Origin: Siminovitchia sediminis
GTDB lineage: Bacteria; Bacillota; Bacilli; Bacillales; Bacillaceae_C
Assembly (NCBI RefSeq): GCF_042680885.1
Contig: NZ_JBHUEO010000001.1
Coordinates: 1-64,000 of the forward strand
Length of the DNA stretch: 64,000 bases
Direction: 5' to 3'
In this document: positions 43,409 to 51,675 of the stretch, piece after piece
Layout: the number at the start of each line of letters is the position of its first letter
How positions within the stretch are numbered: position 1 is the first letter of the stretch
Program-made: the position numbers and the translations under genes
The notes under the pieces: model-generated
Told to the model about the DNA's origin: nothing
What the model saw: the letters and a program-made list of their open reading frames with translations, nothing else
Database searches by the model: none

Positions 43409-43768
43409 GAATAGCACTTAACGCTTCTAGTTTGAATGGCCATGTACCCGGGATGCAGGCGTTCAAGAGAACATTATCGGAATGGCACATAGCAGGCAGG
43501 GACCTCTGGTCAGCTACCGCACGGGCAGAACATCCAAGCTGTTCACTTAGTTAATGGGATTGATTGTACATTGACTGGCATTTCTTCGTGATCCGCATAA
43601 ATTACAATGAAAAAAGTGGCTTTCCCGCCGGTTTATCACATCATTTCCCCTTTTTCTCCCTATAAACCAGTGGCTGCAGCGATTTTTAAGCTCTGCCGGT
43701 TTCGGTTAAAACGTATTCCCTCTAAGAAATTTCCCGCGTTACTATTTAGGTTATTTTCAAATAAATGA
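43409..43768. other. Gene-free stretch, possibly decayed
   Basis: No intact gene. A few short minus-strand frames have coding character, as noted for 43328-43408. The rest is unremarkable. Confidence 0.4.
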
Positions 43769-43852
43769 TTGACAAGATGATTTCAGTAAATTATTATCAA
43801 AAGAGATAAAGGTATTTGACTTTAAATGTTTTCATTATTGATAATGATAATA
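43769..43852 (+). promoter_or_regulatory. Promoter region of the HTH-hydrolase pair with GATAAT repeats
   Basis: TTGACA at 43769-43774 and TATTAT at 43792-43797 are 17 bases apart, an excellent sigma-A promoter. Nearer the gene, GATAATGATAAT (about 43840-43851) preceded by ATTATT resembles the hexamer array of a Fur box (GATAAT units). Iron control is possible but unproven. Confidence 0.55.
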
Positions 43853-43868
43853 TTGGAAAGGAAATGTT

Positions 43869-44402
43869 ATGAAGCAATCCAAAGCAGATTTTATATTGCA
43901 TCCGGTAAGAATGCGTATTATACAGACCTTGCTAAGCGGAAAAACGTTAACTGCCCGGCAAATTAGCGGAAATCTCTCTGATGTACCTCAGGCAACTCTG
44001 TATCGCCATCTAAAAAAACTGTTGGAAGCAAATATTGTTGAAGTTGTACAAGAAAATCCGATAAGGGGAGCAGTTGAAAAAGTCTATGCTTTACATGATC
44101 AGGCTGCGGTGATTTCTGCTAAAGATGTTGAAGAGTGGAACGCTGAAGACCATATCGATGCCTTTATGAAATTTATTTCCGTTATTTTGGCAGATTTTGA
44201 ACGGTATGTAAGCCAGGAGAGTTTTAATATGCAGGAGGACGGGGCTGGCTACCGGCAAGTTTCCTTTTATGCATCAGATGAAGAATATGATGATTTTCTT
44301 GAAGTATTAGGCAAGGAGTTAGGAAAGCTTATGGGCAACAAAGAAGGAGCAGGTAGGCGCAGGCGTACCATGTCAACCATTATCACGGCAGAAAACAAAT
44401 AA
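43869..44402 (+). CDS. Winged-helix transcriptional regulator (ArsR-like)
   Basis: A 177-residue regulator. The N-terminal winged helix (residues about 5-80) reads FILHPVRMRIIQTLLSGKTL, then TARQISGNLSDVPQATLYRH, which is the HTH_20/ArsR-like pattern. The C-terminal part (about 95-165) is helical and probably senses a ligand or dimerises. There is no metal-binding cysteine cluster. AAAGGAAATGTT precedes the ATG. A hydrolase gene follows 13 bases after the stop, its likely target. Confidence 0.85.
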   Translation: MKQSKADFILHPVRMRIIQTLLSGKTLTARQISGNLSDVPQATLYRHLKKLLEANIVEVVQENPIRGAVEKVYALHDQAAVISAKDVEEWNAEDHIDAFMKFISVILADFERYVSQESFNMQEDGAGYRQVSFYASDEEYDDFLEVLGKELGKLMGNKEGAGRRRRTMSTIITAENK

Positions 44403-44415
44403 AGGGGTGCAAAGG

Positions 44416-45381
44416 ATGATGAAACAGCTGCAGGTTGAATTTAATAGTGATGTTGAATTAAAAGGAACGCTGGCATTGCCGTCAACAGGAGGTGAGAAAT
44501 TTTCCGCCATATTAATATTGCCGGGGTCAGGCAGCATCAACCGGGATGGGAACGCTGTAAAAGGAAAGTTTCAGTTTAATGTATATAAGGAACTGGCAGA
44601 GTACTTTACTTCATTGGGATTTGCGACTCTCCGGTATGACAAACGGGGTGTGGGTGAAAGCGGTGGCGACCCGCTTCGGGCGGGCTTGTGGGATGCTGCA
44701 GCGGATGCCGAAGCAGCCGTTAATTTTCTTGCTTCTCATCCACATGTGGATCCTGACCGTATTATTGTAGCCGGCCACAGCGAAGGGTGTATTGTGGGAA
44801 CGGCCTTAAATGAAAAAAGGGCAGTCAATGGCTTGATTTTCTTGTCCGGGGGCGGCGGAGGGATTCGAGAGCAGCTCGAGTTTCAAAGAGAACAGCTTTA
44901 TAAGGAAATGAAAGAAGCTAAAGGGCTGAAAGGTTTTGTCTTCCGAACCCTTCGTGTTCCGGAGAAAAATGAGAAAAAAGCACAAAAGCTATTTGGTAAA
45001 ATGGCTTCGACGAAAAAGGAGGTCATTAAGGCTGCCGTCTTTGTCAAAATGCCTGCTAAATATTTTCGTGAGCACTTTGAATACAATATTGCAGAAGGTC
45101 TGAAAAAGATTACCTGTCCGGTGTTGGCGCTCAATGGGTCCAAGGACTTTCAGGCGAATCCGGAATTACTGCAAAGAATTACATACTACGCAAAAGGAAA
45201 AACCACCTGTTTGGTAGTAGAAAATATGGATCACGGTCTAAAAGAGCAGTTGAATTCCATCTCTGTTTTAAATTTCAAGAAAGATTATTTGCAGTCCATT
45301 GGAAAGCCGATACACCCTAAAGCAAAAGATCATATGGCACAGTGGCTGAAAGAATGGACAGAAGGTGAGATCACAGCCTGA
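44416..45381 (+). CDS. Alpha/beta hydrolase
   Basis: A 321-residue serine hydrolase. ILPGSGSINRDGN carries the oxyanion region, YDKRGVGESGGDP follows, and the nucleophile elbow is GHSEG (near residue 119), with the catalytic histidine probably in NMDHGLK near residue 273. The N-terminal beta strand region (VEFNSDVELKGTLALPSTGG) is typical of bacterial acyl/peptide esterases. The ATG at 44416 follows AAAGGGG by eight bases. The GTG at 44407 overlaps this site. Co-transcribed with the winged-helix regulator. Substrate unknown. Confidence 0.87.
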   Translation: MMKQLQVEFNSDVELKGTLALPSTGGEKFSAILILPGSGSINRDGNAVKGKFQFNVYKELAEYFTSLGFATLRYDKRGVGESGGDPLRAGLWDAAADAEAAVNFLASHPHVDPDRIIVAGHSEGCIVGTALNEKRAVNGLIFLSGGGGGIREQLEFQREQLYKEMKEAKGLKGFVFRTLRVPEKNEKKAQKLFGKMASTKKEVIKAAVFVKMPAKYFREHFEYNIAEGLKKITCPVLALNGSKDFQANPELLQRITYYAKGKTTCLVVENMDHGLKEQLNSISVLNFKKDYLQSIGKPIHPKAKDHMAQWLKEWTEGEITA

Positions 45382-45401
45382 TTTTCCCCAAAAAAATGTA
45401 T

Positions 45402-45450
45402 AAAAGCTTCTAACGGATGATCCGATTCATCGCAGCGAGAAGCTTTTTTA
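45402..45450 (+). terminator. Terminator after the hydrolase
   Basis: AAAAGCTTCT pairs with AGAAGCTTTTTT across a 27-base loop that itself can fold. Confidence 0.75.
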
Positions 45451-45541
45451 TTACGTATGATATACCTTCATTTCTCCTCAGCTGGTGATGAAGGAGTTGG
45501 TTTAAAGTATATCGTAATTTTGAAAGGGAGGTGGTATCGTA

Positions 45542-46093
45542 ATGAGGGTACAAATCAACGGAAATTTTCTTGAACTCAAGGTCGGGGATATTACACAAGA
45601 TACGGCGGATGCCATTGTAAATGCAGCCAACGGAAGTTTGATGGGAGGCGGCGGCGTAGACGGGGCCATTCATCGCGCGGCCGGTCCCGGGCTGCTGGAA
45701 GAATGTAAAAAAGTTCGAAAGGAACAGTTGAATGGAGAGCTTCTCCCAACAGGGAAGGCAGTGATCACACAAGGCTACCAGCTGCCTGCGAAATTTGTGA
45801 TCCATACGGTCGGCCCGGTCTGGTACGGTGGTATAAAGGGGGAGCCCCTTTTGCTGCAGGACTGTTACCGCCATTCGTTGCAGCTCGCCGAAAATAACGG
45901 AATAAAGAGTATCACTTTCCCATCCATTTCAACAGGGGTATACGGTTATCCGGTTGAGCTTGCTGCCGGCACGGCACTTCAGGCGATCGTGGAATTCCTC
46001 AGGGAGGAGTCATTTGGAACTGTAGCCATGATGCTGTTTTCGGAAAATGACTTTACACGGTATCAGGCAGCCCTGCAAAAATTAATGGGGTGA
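45542..46093 (+). CDS. Macro domain protein (ADP-ribose binding/deacetylase type)
   Basis: A 183-residue single macro domain. Signatures are DAIVNAANGSLMGGGGVDGA near residue 24 and the phosphate-binding SISTGVYGYPVELAAG near residue 124. Bacterial stand-alone members such as YmdB hydrolyse O-acetyl-ADP-ribose or remove ADP-ribose from proteins. GGGAGGTGG before the ATG. The gene stands alone. Its last bases form one arm of an inverted repeat with the convergent SinI-like gene. Confidence 0.92.
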   Translation: MRVQINGNFLELKVGDITQDTADAIVNAANGSLMGGGGVDGAIHRAAGPGLLEECKKVRKEQLNGELLPTGKAVITQGYQLPAKFVIHTVGPVWYGGIKGEPLLLQDCYRHSLQLAENNGIKSITFPSISTGVYGYPVELAAGTALQAIVEFLREESFGTVAMMLFSENDFTRYQAALQKLMG

Positions 46094-46121
46094 AGGATTA
46101 GTATTGTACCTAACCCTTCAC
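46088..46121. terminator. Inverted repeat spanning two convergent stop codons
   Basis: GGGTGAAGGATTAG at 46088-46101 pairs with CTAACCCTTCACCC with one bulge. The two arms contain the stop codons of the macro-domain and SinI-like genes. T-runs are weak. Confidence 0.55.
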
Positions 46122-46237
46122 CCAACAACCTTTTTCTTTTCTTTACATAAAAACTCCCTAATCTCTTCCTTTGTCAACCCCAATTGTTTCGCGAGCATGA
46201 TTAACTCCACCCACTCTTTGTCTAATGCTGCTTTCAA
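46118..46237 (-). CDS. SinI-like anti-repressor peptide
   Basis: A 39-residue peptide from TTG 46237, seven bases after GGAGG. It reads LDKEWVELIMLAKQLGLTKE followed by EIREFLCKEKK, which matches the Sin-interaction helices of SinI (LDQEWVELMVEAKEANISPE, then EIRKYL). SinI binds the SinR repressor and releases biofilm and sporulation genes. No SinR-like gene lies next to it, so it may act on a distant SinR or SlrR. It is too short for most gene callers. Confidence 0.82.
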   Translation of the reverse strand: MKAALDKEWVELIMLAKQLGLTKEEIREFLCKEKKKVVG

Positions 46238-46430
46238 GGGGGCCCCTCCTTATGTATCTCTTAGTAGCATTAGTTTACCGGACAAAAGTTAAAAATAGGT
46301 TAAAAAAATAAAATATTGGGAAAATTTTATAAAAAATGCTCAAAAAAATACTGCTGCTTTTCCAATGTGGAAGTTTGGCAGTCAGGATATCATAAAATAT
46401 GAATAGTAATGTTGGGAAAATAAAAGGTTT

Positions 46431-47117
46431 TTATTTGCCCGAAGTTGAGAACTTATAGCCAAATCCTCTTTCTGTTTGAATATATTTTGGCTGTTGTGGG
46501 TTATCTTCAATCTTTTTTCTTAACGTACTTAAATGGACGAGGACCGTTTTTACATCCGCAGTCGAATCCATTCCCCAAATATAATCGTACAGCTGTTCAG
46601 TACTAAAAACTTGGTTCGGGTGCTGAGCCAGATAAAACAGCAGCCTCTTTTCTTTTGTAAAGAGGTTGATTTCTTCGTCTTTTTTATGGACGGTTTTATC
46701 GACAAGATTTATTCTCAAATCCCCCAGCCTCAATATATTGGATTCTGCCAGATTGCTTCTTCTTATGTTGGCCTTAATTCTTGCAATCAGTTCCCCAGGG
46801 TCAAATGGCTTAATAATATAATCATCGCAGCCGATTTCAAACCCCTCCAGAACAGTGGATTTGGACTTTTCACCACTGATGAATATGAGAATGCCATCGG
46901 ATCGTTTACGAAATGTACGGGCAATTTCAAAACCGCTTTGGTCAGGGAGATGAATATCCAGAAGCAGGATATCAGGTGTCATTTGATCAATTAAACGCAA
47001 ACCTTCTAAAGCACTGTTTGATGAATGTACCCTGAACCCTTCCTTTTCCAAATAAAGGCGTAAAATGTCAATGAGCGGCTGTTCATCTTCAATGATTAAT
47101 ATATGGATTCTATTCAT
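46431..47117 (-). CDS. OmpR-family response regulator
   Basis: A 228-residue regulator with receiver domain (ILIIEDEQPLIDIL; phosphorylated Asp in LLLDIHLPDQSGF near residue 51; YIIKPFDPGELIAR) and an OmpR winged helix (about 125-228, ending KYIQTERGFGYKF). The ATG at 47117 follows a G-rich site. The longer frame has none. It is divergent from a membrane histidine kinase gene with 265 bases between them, the likely partner. Confidence 0.92.
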   Translation of the reverse strand: MNRIHILIIEDEQPLIDILRLYLEKEGFRVHSSNSALEGLRLIDQMTPDILLLDIHLPDQSGFEIARTFRKRSDGILIFISGEKSKSTVLEGFEIGCDDYIIKPFDPGELIARIKANIRRSNLAESNILRLGDLRINLVDKTVHKKDEEINLFTKEKRLLFYLAQHPNQVFSTEQLYDYIWGMDSTADVKTVLVHLSTLRKKIEDNPQQPKYIQTERGFGYKFSTSGK

Positions 47118-47382
47118 AGAAAACCCCCCACAAATTCTATCTTTCAAGAATAGAAAGTATACCCTTCTGTATAATCACAAGGATGCGGGTCCGGAGAACT
47201 GCATACCGTTCATCAAGGCAGCAGAACTGGTGGTTATAACTTATCCCTAGTATTATAGCAATTTGGTTGTATATAGTCAGTTTGTTACGGACAATGTCGA
47301 ACGATTTCTGAAAAAAATGACATTTTTCCTTGCATAATCGTGTTATATTAGGACTAAAGTTTGAGCGGCAAGGGTGTCCGAA

Positions 47383-49443
47383 ATGAAAAGAGTACAGATG
47401 TTGGTATTTATTACTGTTTCCCTTTTTTTAGCCTCGTGCTCTATAAATGAAACGCATACACCTGTTCAGGATGGAATATACACTTACAACGGTTTCCCGG
47501 ATACAGGTTTTGAAAAGTTAAATGGAGAGTGGGAATTCTATTGGAAGGCACTTCTTGATCCGGAAGACTTTAAAAACAGTCATCTTTCTTCTCCGGAATT
47601 TGTAAAAGTACCGGGAACTTGGAGAATGTATGAGGCAGCTGGAGGAGAAGTTTCCAAGCAAGGCTATGCTACCTACCGAATCCACTTATCATTTGATGAA
47701 CAGGAGATAGGGACGGCCAAGGCTCTGTTCATACAAGGGGGGGCTTCGTCCTATAAAATTTGGATCGCAGGAAAAGCGGAAGCGGAGAATGGGAAAGTGG
47801 GGACTGGCAAGTCTACAACAGAGCCCAGTAATTCCCGCAAACTGATCTACTTTGAAGTGAGTGACGAGAAAATGGAATTGGTTATGCAAGTTGCCAATTT
47901 TCATCAAAGAAAGTCAGGCATCTATAATCCTGTTTTGTTAGGAGAGCCTGAAGCAGTTGCCGAATACAGGGAGAAAAACTTGCTTTTTCGCGCAATGATT
48001 GTGATGAGCCTGCTAGTGATGGGATTGTATCATATCATTTTGTTTGTTTTACGAAAAAAAGAGGTATCCTTAATTTTTTTCAGCATGGTCTGTCTCCTTG
48101 TAGCTGCCAGGGCAGCCCTGCTGGATGGGGTGCTCGCCTCCTATCTTTTTCCCTTTTTAAATTGGGATTGGGAGCAAAAGCTGGAGTATTTGGGAGCCTC
48201 TATGGGCGTTTTGTTTTTTGCACTATATACATATTCTATGTTCCCGAAAGATATGGCCAAAACAGCCAAACACATGATCATTTGTGTCATGGGGGCATAC
48301 AGCCTCTTGGTTATTGTTGCGCCGCCAATGGTATTTACCAGTACAATGAGGTTCCTTCAGGTATTAATTCTGCTCGTGTTTATTTATTTAATTTATGTAG
48401 ATGTCAAAGCCCTGTACCAAAAAAGGGAAGGTTCATTGTTGAATATAACGGCCATTCTGCTGTTTTTCATGACGATTGTAAATGACATTATGCTATATAA
48501 TCATTGGATCACATCGATAGAGCTAACATCTGTTGGATTGACATGCTTTTTATTCGTGCAGTCGATCATTATATCGCGCCATTACGCCAGCTCCTTCAGG
48601 CACACAGAAAGACTATCGCGCGAGCTTGCCAGTTTCAATGCTTCATTGGAGCGGCAAGTCCGTGACAGGACAATGGAACTTCGTCAGGCCATATCGGATC
48701 TTCAATTGGCCAATCAAAAACTGAGAGAAGCACATCAGTCAAGGAGTAAATGGATCCGTAATATTTATCATGAAATAGCAGCTCCATTGACAACGATTCG
48801 TGCCTATACAAAAGGGATATTGGACGGCGTTATACAACGTGATATGAAGTTTATTCGTCTGATCCATGAGCAGAGCCTTTATTTGTCAAGAATGCTGAAT
48901 GATTTGCATGACATGACTGAAATTGAGAACAGAGAAATCACATTTAACAGAAAAAAAGTCAATGTCCTTGAATATGTACAGGAATTGTATCATAAGCACA
49001 AGGTGGATATTGAAAAACAGGGGATCCATTTCTGTTTGAAAAACTCACTTGCTGCTGATGAAGATGTGTTTATTCTAATCGATAAACACCGGATCGAGCA
49101 GGTAATGGTCAACTTTTTAAACAATGCTCAAAAGTTTATTGGGGACGGAGGGATGATTCGACTGGATGTGGAGAAAGAGGAACACCAGGTTGTCATCAAA
49201 GTAACCGATAATGGAATTGGAATCAGCAAGAAAGATATAAATCTGGTTTTCAACCGGTTTTTTAAAGGAGAAACCCCTGACGGCACATCTATTGGATCGG
49301 GACTGGGGCTGGCCATTTCCAAGGAAATTATTGATTATCACGGCGGTACCATTGGTACAACAAGCGAAGAGGGCAAGGGAAGCTGTTTTTATTTTAAGCT
49401 TCCGATTGCGGCAACCGTGTCAAGGGCAAGGGGGATGCTTTAG
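47383..49443 (+). CDS. Histidine kinase with 7TMR-DISM sensor, lipoprotein-like start
   Basis: A 686-residue kinase. The N-terminus MLVFITVSLFLASCSINE has a lipobox-like cysteine. The extracellular 7TMR-DISM ligand domain (about 35-190; LNGEWEFYWKALLDPEDF, YATYRIHLSF, SYKIWIAGKAEAE) resembles a carbohydrate-binding jelly roll. Seven membrane helices lie at about 200-400, then a coiled linker, the H-box NIYHEIAAPLTTIRAYTKG and ATPase boxes NFLNNAQKF, DNGIGISKKD and GSGLGLAISK. The ATG at 47383 follows AAGGGTG. Carbohydrate or peptide sensing is known for DISM domains. The ligand here is unknown. Confidence 0.9.
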   Translation: MKRVQMLVFITVSLFLASCSINETHTPVQDGIYTYNGFPDTGFEKLNGEWEFYWKALLDPEDFKNSHLSSPEFVKVPGTWRMYEAAGGEVSKQGYATYRIHLSFDEQEIGTAKALFIQGGASSYKIWIAGKAEAENGKVGTGKSTTEPSNSRKLIYFEVSDEKMELVMQVANFHQRKSGIYNPVLLGEPEAVAEYREKNLLFRAMIVMSLLVMGLYHIILFVLRKKEVSLIFFSMVCLLVAARAALLDGVLASYLFPFLNWDWEQKLEYLGASMGVLFFALYTYSMFPKDMAKTAKHMIICVMGAYSLLVIVAPPMVFTSTMRFLQVLILLVFIYLIYVDVKALYQKREGSLLNITAILLFFMTIVNDIMLYNHWITSIELTSVGLTCFLFVQSIIISRHYASSFRHTERLSRELASFNASLERQVRDRTMELRQAISDLQLANQKLREAHQSRSKWIRNIYHEIAAPLTTIRAYTKGILDGVIQRDMKFIRLIHEQSLYLSRMLNDLHDMTEIENREITFNRKKVNVLEYVQELYHKHKVDIEKQGIHFCLKNSLAADEDVFILIDKHRIEQVMVNFLNNAQKFIGDGGMIRLDVEKEEHQVVIKVTDNGIGISKKDINLVFNRFFKGETPDGTSIGSGLGLAISKEIIDYHGGTIGTTSEEGKGSCFYFKLPIAATVSRARGML

Positions 49444-49600
49444 TCAGATGTTTCTTTTCGCCATTATCCCTCCCCGTAAAACGGAAGATCCCGAAAATCA
49501 AATCAGTTTTTCTTCTGCTTATGGAAATCATTCCGGAGGTTTTTTCATGCCTATTAGCGTAAAATGATAGTAAAATATCGGGAGGAAATGGGGCTGGCAG

Positions 49601-50218
49601 ATGATTGACTATAAATACGACAAGCTGTTATCCATCAGGACAACCGGAGAGAGGGATGCAGCCCCTTCGCAAGCGCACTACCACCCGTATGAACCGACTC
49701 CCTACCCAGCCCTGGAGCAGTTGTTTAATCAGTACCAATTAAAAGCAGGAGACCGCCTTGTAGATATGGGCTGTGGGAAGGGGAGGGTCCCTTTTTATGT
49801 GAATTACTACTTTCAGGCATCTGCCTTGGGGATTGAGATGAACCCTGCTTTATATGAAGAGGCGCTGCGAAATAAAATCAGTTACAGCCAAAAAGTAAAA
49901 CGCCGAAGGGGGATTGTTGATTTTCAATGTATGCTTGCACAGGACTATCATATCCATCCGCATGATAATGTTTTTTTCTTTTTCAACCCGTTTTCTGTCC
50001 AAATTTTCATGACAGTAGTGAACAATATTATTCAATCCTGTGAGAGACATCCGCGTACAATTGATGTAATTTTATATTATCCCTCCAATGATTATTTATA
50101 TTTCCTATTAAATCAAACCCAGTTCGTCTTGTTGGAGGAGATACATCTGGAACATGCTTACGAGCGGAACCATGATGAACGGATAATGATTTTTCGATTG
50201 AACAAAGGGGGAGACTAG
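49601..50218 (+). CDS. Class I SAM-dependent methyltransferase
   Basis: A 205-residue protein with the Rossmann motif LVDMGCGKGRVPFYVNYYFQ near residue 51 and the acidic GIEMNP that binds SAM ribose. NVFFFFNPFSVQIF near residue 126 sits at the catalytic-strand position. Substrate unknown. The following methyltransferase gene starts one base after the stop. Ribosome site weak (GGGGCTGGCAG); GGGAGG lies about 15 bases upstream. Confidence 0.85.
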   Translation: MIDYKYDKLLSIRTTGERDAAPSQAHYHPYEPTPYPALEQLFNQYQLKAGDRLVDMGCGKGRVPFYVNYYFQASALGIEMNPALYEEALRNKISYSQKVKRRRGIVDFQCMLAQDYHIHPHDNVFFFFNPFSVQIFMTVVNNIIQSCERHPRTIDVILYYPSNDYLYFLLNQTQFVLLEEIHLEHAYERNHDERIMIFRLNKGGD

Positions 50219-50219
50219 A

Positions 50220-50822
50220 ATGAGAAATCAGTGGCATGAACGTTTTAGTGCGGAGGAATATATCTATGGTGAGGAACCGAATGCCTTTATTAAGAGCAAG
50301 GCACATCTTTTGAAGGACCAGTCGAAGATAGTTTGTTTTGCTGAGGGAGAAGGGCGCAATGCGGTCTTTTTGGCAAAAGAAGGGCATGAGGTCACTGCAT
50401 TGGATTATGCAGAAAGCGGACTTCTCAAAACACAAAGGCTGGCAGACAAAAACGATGTAAAGGTAAAGACTTGTAAAGCAGATCTCCTGGAATATGAAGT
50501 GAAAGCATCCCGGTATGATGCAGCAGTCATGGTGTTCGGCCATTTTCATGGCCAAGATCAAAAAACAGTCTTTGATAAAATGCTAAAGGCCGTTAAGCCG
50601 GGTGGTATGATCATGATGGAAGTGTATTCTAAAGAGCAGATCAGCTATGGGACAGGAGGCCCGCGGGACACGGACATGCTTTATGATCCTGCAGATCTTC
50701 TTGATTGGAGCCGTGGGCACAAGGTCCGGCACTTCTTTTATGGAGAACAGTTCCGTGAGGAAGGCAAGCTTCATACGGGAAAAGCACATGTGAATCAATT
50801 GATTTTAGTAAAAAAAGGGTAA
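50220..50822 (+). CDS. SAM-dependent methyltransferase (TehB-like)
   Basis: A 200-residue methyltransferase of the TehB/YodH-like group, with SAM motif CFAEGEGRNAVFLAKEGHEV near residue 38 and TALDYAES, then AVKPGGMIMMEVY near residue 122. The N-terminal WHERFSAEEYIYGEEPNAF is typical of the group, some of which methylate tellurite, thiols or other small molecules. Coupled to the preceding methyltransferase gene, with AAAGGGGGAGA in its leader. Confidence 0.87.
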   Translation: MRNQWHERFSAEEYIYGEEPNAFIKSKAHLLKDQSKIVCFAEGEGRNAVFLAKEGHEVTALDYAESGLLKTQRLADKNDVKVKTCKADLLEYEVKASRYDAAVMVFGHFHGQDQKTVFDKMLKAVKPGGMIMMEVYSKEQISYGTGGPRDTDMLYDPADLLDWSRGHKVRHFFYGEQFREEGKLHTGKAHVNQLILVKKG

Positions 50823-50866
50823 CGTATCACCAGATGATGCGTGCAATATGAAAAGGGGGAATAAAC

Positions 50867-51577
50867 ATGAACGCAATCCTATTGGAAAACATGTTCGTAG
50901 GCCAGCCGAAGACGGTTGGCCAGAAAAGTGCAGAAGATCCGATGGACTGGGAATGGAGGAGTGCGATTTTTAAAGAGCCGGCGGAAGGTCCTTTATGGCT
51001 CGGAACGACTAATTTGGCCGGAGATGGCCAAGCAGACTTAAAAAACCACGGCGGGCCGGATAAAGCGGTATTTGCCTATCCTTCCGAACATTATATACAT
51101 TGGCAACAAGAATTTCCGGAGGCAGGCATGTCCCCCGGTGGTTTTGGTGAAAACTTCTCATTAAGCAACCAGTTGGAGGACGGGGTGGCGATTGGAGATA
51201 CATATGAAATCGGCGAAGCTATCATCCAGGTATCGCAGCCGCGGCAGCCTTGCTGGAAACCCGCCCGGCGTTTTAACATTAAAAACCTTGCCCTGCTGCT
51301 GCAAAACTCTGGACGAACGGGCTGGTATTATCGGGTCTTGAAAGAAGGATATGTAGAGGCCGGTCAATCTGTTAAATTGATGGAACGGTCCTATCCACAA
51401 TGGACGATTGAAAAGTGTAATATCCTCATGCATGTGGAAAAGAATAACATAGAAGAAGCAGACAAGCTTTCCCAATGCGCAAGCTTATCCGACAGTTGGA
51501 AAAACACATTGCGAAACAGGGTGGAAAAGGGAGAGAACCCGGATGTCCGAAAGAGAGTGATCGGCCCGAACGGTTAA
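50867..51577 (+). CDS. MOSC domain protein (YiiM-like)
   Basis: A 236-residue protein with a MOSC domain like YiiM. The conserved cysteine lies in VSQPRQPCWKPARRF near residue 127. Other family motifs are NHGGPDKAVFAYPSEHY and GGFGENFSL. Known YiiM-type proteins reduce N-hydroxylated compounds with a molybdenum cofactor bound through this cysteine. AAAAGGGGG before ATG. The C-terminal extension (about 190-236) is charged and overlaps in sequence with a false upstream extension of the next gene. Confidence 0.9.
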   Translation: MNAILLENMFVGQPKTVGQKSAEDPMDWEWRSAIFKEPAEGPLWLGTTNLAGDGQADLKNHGGPDKAVFAYPSEHYIHWQQEFPEAGMSPGGFGENFSLSNQLEDGVAIGDTYEIGEAIIQVSQPRQPCWKPARRFNIKNLALLLQNSGRTGWYYRVLKEGYVEAGQSVKLMERSYPQWTIEKCNILMHVEKNNIEEADKLSQCASLSDSWKNTLRNRVEKGENPDVRKRVIGPNG

Positions 51578-51675
51578 CCGGTGAAAGAGGGGAATGGTTC
51601 ACAAGAAAGTCCTTTCTGCCCTGCTATACACGAAGTACTTTTTTATACAATAAGAGTAACGTTTTAGAAAGGCGG

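Noticed and set aside
45450..45530. Imperfect inverted repeat before the macro-domain gene as a riboswitch
   Set aside because: No conserved aptamer core that I recognise. The arms are only partly complementary.
46104..46292. Plus-strand frame of 62 codons after the macro-domain gene
   Set aside because: Antisense of the SinI-like peptide, which has the better motif and ribosome site.
51475..51675. N-terminal extension of the SLC13 transporter
   Set aside because: It overlaps the MOSC gene, is highly charged and lacks a ribosome site. The membrane protein starts properly at 51676.
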